Part shown: positions 60,055 through 64,000 of the stretch, piece by piece | How the letters are laid out: the number at the start of each line of letters is the position of its first letter | How positions within the stretch are numbered: position 1 is the stretch's first letter | DNA from: Falsiroseomonas sp046052145 | GTDB taxonomy: Bacteria; Pseudomonadota; Alphaproteobacteria; Acetobacterales; Acetobacteraceae | Reading direction: 5' to 3' | Length of the DNA: 64,000 nt | Assembly: GCA_046052145.1 (NCBI GenBank) | Contig: JBJOMW010000006.1 | Coordinates: 1 to 64,000 of the forward strand | Made by a program: the position numbers and the translations under genes | Notes under the pieces: model-generated | Told to the model about the DNA's origin: nothing | The model's input: the letters and a program-made list of their open reading frames with translations, nothing else | The model's database searches: none

Positions 60055-60815
60055 GCCTCTCACGCACCCATCTGCTTTTTGCGGGCGGCTTCCTTCTGCT
60101 GCTGGTCGGGCTGTGGCGCGTGGACGCCTCGCCGACGCGCATCTGGGAGGGCTTGGGCAAGCTCGGCTGGCTGGTGGCGCTGATGTGGCCGCCCACGCCG
60201 GGCGCTTATCTTCAGGACCTGCTGCACGCGCTGGCTGAGACGGTGGCGATGGCCTTTCTCGGCACGCTGCTGGCAGCCGTGATCGCGCTGCCGATCTGTT
60301 TTCTCGGCGCAGGCAATGTGGTCGGCAGCGTGCTGCTCCGTTTCACGGTCCGGCGCAGCTATGACGGGTTGCGCGGCGTGGACAGCCTGGTCTGGGCGCT
60401 GATCTTCGTCTCCGCTGTCGGCATGGGGCCCTTCGCGGGGATCCTCGCGCTTGCCGTGCCCGATATCGGGCTGCTGGCCAAGGTCTTCTCTGAGGCGATC
60501 GAATCGGCCGAGCGGCGGCAGGTGGAAGGTGTGCGCGCCTCGGGCGGGTCGCGGCTGCAGGCGATCCGTTATGGGCTGCTGCCGCAGGCCGGGCCCGTCA
60601 TGCTCTCCCAGATCCTCTACACCTTCGAGAGCAACACGCGGTCTGCGACCATCCTGGGCGTGGTCGGGGCAGGGGGCATCGGCCTCGCGCTCGGTGACCG
60701 CATCCGGCTGAACGATTGGGATGAGGCGGCCTTCATCATCTTGCTCATCCTCGTCACCGTGGCCGCAATCGACTGGGGAAGCCGGCGCATCCGGCTGAGG
60801 CTGATCAGAGCATGA
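60051..60815 (+). CDS. phnE: Phosphonate ABC transporter permease, second set, second permease
   Basis: A 254-residue PhnE-type permease with WPPTPGAYLQDLLHALAETV, GVDSLVWALIFVSAVGMGPFAG, an ESAERRQVEGVRASGGSRLQ loop and VVGAGGIGLALGDRIR. It corresponds to the permease at 47662 but lacks about 30 N-terminal residues. It overlaps the hexapeptide transferase gene by ATGA. The second transporter thus has D, E and E but must borrow PhnC (44927) or another ATPase. Confidence 0.9.
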   Translation: MSLSRTHLLFAGGFLLLLVGLWRVDASPTRIWEGLGKLGWLVALMWPPTPGAYLQDLLHALAETVAMAFLGTLLAAVIALPICFLGAGNVVGSVLLRFTVRRSYDGLRGVDSLVWALIFVSAVGMGPFAGILALAVPDIGLLAKVFSEAIESAERRQVEGVRASGGSRLQAIRYGLLPQAGPVMLSQILYTFESNTRSATILGVVGAGGIGLALGDRIRLNDWDEAAFIILLILVTVAAIDWGSRRIRLRLIRA

Positions 60816-61462
60816 CCGAGACGATGCTGTTCCAGGACCCCGGTACGGCGGCCAAAAAACTAGGGCTGGAGCCCTTCATCCATCCGACCGCCAGCGTGCG
60901 CGAGAGCACGCTTGGCGCCTATACCGAGGTCGGCGCGCGCACGACGCTCGCCGAGGTGGAGATGGGCGACTACTCCTATGTCGTGCATGACGCGCAGATC
61001 ATCTACGCGACGATCGGCCGCTTCTGCTCCATCGCCAGCCACACGCGCGTCAATCCCGGCAATCATCCGCTGGACCGCGTGGCGCTCAACCACTTCACCT
61101 ACCGCGCCAGCGCCTATGGGCTCGGGCCGGACGAGGCAGGCTTCTTCGACTGGCGGCGCGGCCATCGCGTGACGCTCGGCCATGATGTGTGGCTCGGCCA
61201 TGGCGTGATCGTGCTGCCGGGGGTGAGTATCGGCACGGGGGCGGCGATCGGCGCGGGGGCGGTGGTCACGAAGGACATCCAGCCCTTTGCGGTCGCGGTC
61301 GGCAATCCCGCGCGTGTCATCCGCCTCCGCTTTCCGGCGGATATCCGTGCTGCGCTGATGGAGATCGCCTGGTGGGATTGGCCGCGTGAGCGCCTGTCTG
61401 CGGCGCTTGAGGACATCCGGACCCTGTCGGCCGAGGAGTTCTGCCGCCGGCATGCACCATAA
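60812..61462 (+). CDS. Hexapeptide-repeat transferase of phosphonate operons
   Basis: A 216-residue left-handed beta-helix protein with hexapeptide turns from about 22 on (IHPTASVRESTLGAYTEVG, then VWLGHGVIVLPGVSIGTGAAIGAGAVVTKDI near 128-158) and a chloramphenicol-acetyltransferase-type loop. It matches the TIGR03308-like family of acetyltransferases encoded within phosphonate operons, whose substrate is not established; it may acetylate an aminophosphonate. The start at 60812 overlaps phnE by ATGA. A conserved His in NPGNHPLDRVALNHFTYR is the likely catalytic base. Confidence 0.85.
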   Translation: MTETMLFQDPGTAAKKLGLEPFIHPTASVRESTLGAYTEVGARTTLAEVEMGDYSYVVHDAQIIYATIGRFCSIASHTRVNPGNHPLDRVALNHFTYRASAYGLGPDEAGFFDWRRGHRVTLGHDVWLGHGVIVLPGVSIGTGAAIGAGAVVTKDIQPFAVAVGNPARVIRLRFPADIRAALMEIAWWDWPRERLSAALEDIRTLSAEEFCRRHAP

Positions 61463-61475
61463 CCGGCGCACTCAA

Positions 61476-61561
61476 CGGCTTCGCACCGTAGGCGATCGCG
61501 TTGCGAAGCCGGTAGGCGAGGGCTGAGACGCGAGAGCGCAGCGCCTTTGTCGCGGCGCTGC
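61476..61561. terminator. Two hairpins between convergent genes
   Basis: CGGCTTCGCA (61476-61485) pairs with TGCGAAGCCG (61502-61511), and GCAGCGCC (61538-61545) pairs with GGCGCTGC (61554-61561). They fill the 124-bp gap between the convergent transferase and PhnZ-like genes, so they probably stop transcription from both sides, although T-tracts are absent. Confidence 0.45.
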
Positions 61562-61586
61562 CCAGTGGCGTCCCGTCCCGCTGGCC

Positions 61587-62144
61587 TCAGCCGCGGAGGC
61601 AGCGCGCCACGGCTGGCATGAAATGCCCGACCGCCGGGGTTTCCAGGTCCTTCACCTTCGCCTGTTCGTCGTAGCGGCGCAGCTGTACGGCGTCCCTATG
61701 CTCCGGCAACGCTTCGAATGTCGCGACCTCCTCGGGCGACATGGGGCCACCCTGCAGCGCGAGGCTCTTCACGCTGTCGGGCGAGAGCTTGGCGAAGTAG
61801 TCGGGCTCGACCGCGCAGAGATAGCGCTTGGCGGCGACATGCAACCGCACGGGTTCGGTCACCTCGGGGCCGAAATGGGCCTGCAGCCAGGCATGGCCGA
61901 GGTCCTCGTGGCGGTCGTCGATCCCTGCATCCGCGGGGTTCTCACCGAGGTTATGCACCATGTGGCCAACATCGTGCAGCAGCCCCGCGACAACCATGGC
62001 GTCGCCCTTGCCCTCCTGCTCCGCAAGCCAGGCGGCTTGCAGGGCGTGCTGCTGCTGGTTGATCAGCGTCAGGCCGTAGCGACCATTCGCCTTCTGCTCG
62101 AGAAGGCGCTGGATCTCCGCGAGGATGTCGGAGCTCTGGTTCAT
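61587..62144 (-). CDS. PhnZ-like HD-domain oxygenase of phosphonate catabolism
   Basis: A 185-residue HD-domain protein. It carries every residue known in the mixed-valent di-iron oxygenase PhnZ with an offset of 1-2: Y23, H33, H57-D58, H61, H79, H102 and D159. PhnZ cleaves the C-P bond of (R)-2-amino-1-hydroxyethylphosphonate to glycine and phosphate. It also matches the TIGR03276-like HDIG family found in phosphonate operons. No PhnY dioxygenase to supply that substrate is seen. It overlaps the PHP-domain gene by ATGA (62141-62144). A role in oxidative C-P cleavage is likely; the exact substrate is open. Confidence 0.8.
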   Translation of the reverse strand: MNQSSDILAEIQRLLEQKANGRYGLTLINQQQHALQAAWLAEQEGKGDAMVVAGLLHDVGHMVHNLGENPADAGIDDRHEDLGHAWLQAHFGPEVTEPVRLHVAAKRYLCAVEPDYFAKLSPDSVKSLALQGGPMSPEEVATFEALPEHRDAVQLRRYDEQAKVKDLETPAVGHFMPAVARCLRG

Positions 62145-63067
62145 CGGGTTCCCTTCTCGAAGTAGACGGGGTTGGTCCAGGCGCGGCGGCCGAATGCATC
62201 GGCGATGACAATGCGGGCAAAGCCACCCGCCTGCAGCGCGGTATGGGTCAGGCGCACGCGGGTCTGCCCCGGCGCGACCGACTGCACCGCGCGCGAGCCG
62301 CGGCCAAGCACCATGACGCTGGCCGCTGCGGTACAGGTGATCTCCACCTCCGCAGCGCCCCAGGCGACGTCCTGGATCAGCGGCCCCTGCGTTGCGTAGT
62401 AGTGCCCGGCCTTCAGCGCGGCGAGCAGTGCGTCGGGCTCGTTCGCCTCGGCCTTGACCATCACCCATCCGCCGAAAGCGTCCATGCAGGCGAAATGCGC
62501 GTCGTCCACCGCGATCAGCCCGATCCGCCGCCCACCGGCAAGCAGCTGATCGGCGAGGTAGACGCCGTCGCCGCGTTCGGTGCGGAGCTGCGAGGTGTGG
62601 TTATAGACTTCCACCGCATGCGCCCCGGGCAGGGTGGCTGCGTCCTCCGCGGTCAGGGCGTACCAGCCGGGATGCGGGATCGCGACGAAGGCGCCGGCGG
62701 CGGCTGCCCGCGCGGCCAGCGCGGCCCCAGTCTCGCCGGGTTGCAGGGGCGCAAAATCAGCCGGCAGGCCGACGGCAAGGATGTGCCAGGTCTCACCCAG
62801 CGAGGTCGCTGGTGCGTGCAGCTCTGCGCCCAGGAGGGTGGTGAAGCCGCCGGTCCGGAAGGGCCGCGTATCCACGATCGGGAAGCCGTACTTCGCCATG
62901 AAATGGTCGGTCAGCGCGAGGAAGTCGTAACCGGCCTCGCGATAGGTCGCGCAGACGGCTTCAGGCGTGCGAACGCCGTCCGAGGCCGTGGAGTGCGTGT
63001 GGATATTCCCTTTCCAGAAGCGGCCAGGTGCAGTGAAGGCGGGATCCAGTGGTGTCACGTCGAGCAC
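62141..63067 (-). CDS. PHP-domain phosphoesterase coupled to the PhnZ-like gene
   Basis: A 308-residue polymerase-histidinol-phosphatase-domain protein with metal motifs HTHSTASDG (about 23-31), LTDHF (about 52-56), GAELHAP, AIPHPGWYA (about 129-137) and VDDAHFACMD. A C-terminal beta domain follows (about 215-308). Related PHP enzymes hydrolyse phosphate diesters, including the PhnPP-type phosphodiesterase acting after C-P lyase. The GTG at 63067 has only a weak ribosome-binding site (GGAG two bases upstream). Its co-translation with the PhnZ-like gene indicates a shared phosphonate pathway; substrate not known. Confidence 0.78.
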   Translation of the reverse strand: MLDVTPLDPAFTAPGRFWKGNIHTHSTASDGVRTPEAVCATYREAGYDFLALTDHFMAKYGFPIVDTRPFRTGGFTTLLGAELHAPATSLGETWHILAVGLPADFAPLQPGETGAALAARAAAAGAFVAIPHPGWYALTAEDAATLPGAHAVEVYNHTSQLRTERGDGVYLADQLLAGGRRIGLIAVDDAHFACMDAFGGWVMVKAEANEPDALLAALKAGHYYATQGPLIQDVAWGAAEVEITCTAAASVMVLGRGSRAVQSVAPGQTRVRLTHTALQAGGFARIVIADAFGRRAWTNPVYFEKGTR

Positions 63068-63377
63068 GGCTCCGTCACGGGGCGGCGAGAGCTGGTGCTG
63101 CCATGCCGCTGGTGCGGATGACGGCGCCGAGCCCCGCGACAGTTTAGGCGTCTGCGAGCGCGCGGAAAACCGGCGCTGTGCGCGATACCGGCACGCATTT
63201 GCGCGGCAGCTTGGCTTCGCGCAACGCAGCCCTGGGCACTGGCGAAGCGGTACGGAAACTCTGCGCCGCCCAATCAGCGCTGCTCAGTGCCTGAGTGCCT
63301 GCCCGACAACTGACAGACAGGTACGGCCATGAACCCGGCATCTGATGCGGAAAGGCTGACTTTGCAGCCTGTGCTGT
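63068..63377. other. 310-bp intergenic stretch, no gene seen
   Basis: Lies between the Lrp-type gene and the PHP gene, both on the minus strand, and should hold the promoter of the PHP-PhnZ-like unit. Short frames here lack ribosome-binding sites and family match. No 11-bp GTCA repeat was found on the minus strand. A short direct repeat (CTCAGTGCCTGAGTGCCTG, near 63283-63301) is the only structure noticed. Confidence 0.4.
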
Positions 63378-63938
63378 TCAGCGGCCGGGGGAGGATCGCT
63401 TCCGCCCCGCGCCCTGCCGGCGTGCAGGCTGCGTCGCTTCCGGCTTGGCGGCCAGATGCCCGGTTGGGAGCGCGGTCGTGTACTTCACCTGTTCCAGTGC
63501 GAAGCTTGAGCGCAGGTTGGCGACGCCCGGGATCGTCGTGAGGTGATCCACGACGAAGCGATGGTACTGCGCAAGATCCTCGACCACGACGCGCAGCAGG
63601 TAGTCGGCGTCGCCGCTCATCAAGTAGCACTCCATCACCTCCGGCCGTCGCGCAATGCGCGACTGGAAGGCGCGCAGCGCCGCCTCGTTCTGCTTCTCCA
63701 GCGTCACCTGCACGAAGACATTGACCGCGAGGCCGAGCGCCAGCGGGTCCACAACGGCGACTGAGCGGCGGATGACGCCGCGGCTGCGCAATTCGTCGAG
63801 CCGACGCCAGCAGGAGGAGGACGTGGTGCCCGTTGCGTCGGCGAGTTGCGCCAGGCCGATATCACTATCCTCCTGCAGCTTTTCGATGATGCGCACACTG
63901 ATCGGGTCCAGCGCTTCATGTGGTGATGTTTTTCGCAA
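63378..63938 (-). CDS. Lrp/AsnC-family transcriptional regulator
   Basis: A 186-residue regulator with an N-terminal helix-turn-helix (about 12-60: ISVRIIEKLQEDSDIGLAQL and TTSSSCWRRLDELRSRGVI) and a RAM ligand domain (about 75-150: VFVQVTLEKQNE, MSGDADYLLRVVVEDLAQYHRFV). About 25 residues at the C-terminus (TGHLAAKPEATQPARRQGAGRKRSS) are a basic tail beyond the usual 155. Its GDADY motif is the amino-acid-binding type. It is separated by 310 bp from the phosphonate genes, so it need not control them. The start at 63938 is the first ATG of the family-like sequence. Confidence 0.88.
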   Translation of the reverse strand: MRKTSPHEALDPISVRIIEKLQEDSDIGLAQLADATGTTSSSCWRRLDELRSRGVIRRSVAVVDPLALGLAVNVFVQVTLEKQNEAALRAFQSRIARRPEVMECYLMSGDADYLLRVVVEDLAQYHRFVVDHLTTIPGVANLRSSFALEQVKYTTALPTGHLAAKPEATQPARRQGAGRKRSSPGR

Positions 63939-64000
63939 GAGGCCATCGCTTCGGTGGGTTGTTCCGAAATGGAGCCATAAGGCGGGAAGTTTGCAAGCCC

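Noticed and set aside
44700..63067. C-P lyase core genes (phnG-M), phnW or phnY
   Set aside because: Looked for and not found; the hexapeptide and PHP genes often accompany C-P lyase but are not evidence for it here.
63068..63150. Pho box upstream of the PHP/PhnZ-like unit
   Set aside because: GTCA-like words on the minus strand are 18 bp apart, which does not fit the 11-bp PhoB spacing.

Overview
The window reads as chromosomal DNA of a GC-rich alphaproteobacterium. The best guess is Acetobacteraceae (Roseomonas-like), because it is packed with catabolic operons carrying orphan Bug-type (tripartite tricarboxylate) solute receptors, alphaproteobacterial-style PlcP/Agt lipid genes and several phosphonate operons. 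No rRNA, tRNA, CRISPR array or intact mobile element was seen. Many genes are joined by 1-8 bp overlaps (ATGA, GTGA, TGATG), which marks the operons clearly. Taxonomy is inferred from gene content only.

Layout. (1) 0-4.5 kb: a P-type ATPase relic, a D-tartrate dehydratase gene divergent from a LysR regulator with matching operator copies at both ends, and an EamA exporter coupled to a CGNR-type regulator. (2) 4.5-5.8 kb: a gene-poor scar with degenerate recombinase and MBL-fold remnants and the first copy of a 51-bp hairpin repeat. (3) 5.9-18 kb: a small secreted protein, an OprB-like porin, a 3-hydroxybutyrate dehydrogenase/acetoacetate decarboxylase/patatin/CoA-disulfide-reductase block (ketone-body or PHB metabolism), two uncharacterised envelope proteins, an AraC fragment and a large sulfatase. 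(4) 18.1-20.4 kb: the second repeat copy, a decapitated FAH-family gene, an extradiol-type VOC protein and a Bug receptor. (5) 20.7-27.8 kb: a LacI-controlled sugar operon (ABC importer without its ATPase, a GH2 glycosidase and an unrecognised alpha-toroid-like protein) with a perfect LacI operator. (6) 27.9-41.7 kb: class I hydro-lyase subunits, a GntR-controlled acid/aromatic catabolic operon with four Bug receptors (three in tandem), and protocatechuate 3,4-dioxygenase genes. The two divergent promoters in this block share a TCATATGA core.

(7) 41.8-63.1 kb is the most notable part: a continuous phosphorus-scavenging island. It contains the PlcP-Agt pair that replaces phospholipids with glycolipids, a lipid kinase, phnC-phnD-phnE-phnE, a second phnD-phnE-phnE lacking its own ATPase, a 2-aminoethylphosphonate-type ABC importer, phosphonoacetaldehyde hydrolase (PhnX) with a FAD-dependent amine oxidase instead of PhnW, two secreted phytase-like proteins, a hexapeptide transferase, and a PhnZ-like HD oxygenase coupled to a PHP phosphoesterase. 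GTCA direct repeats with exact 11-bp spacing (Pho-box geometry) precede phnC and the second phytase-like gene, with weaker versions upstream of two other units. An Lrp-type regulator closes the window.

Taken together, the island can strip phosphate from membrane lipids, hydrolyse external phosphate esters and import several phosphonates for cleavage. No C-P lyase core genes and no PhnW or PhnY are present in the window, so the full pathway either uses genes elsewhere or runs by the oxidase-PhnX and PhnZ-like routes seen here.
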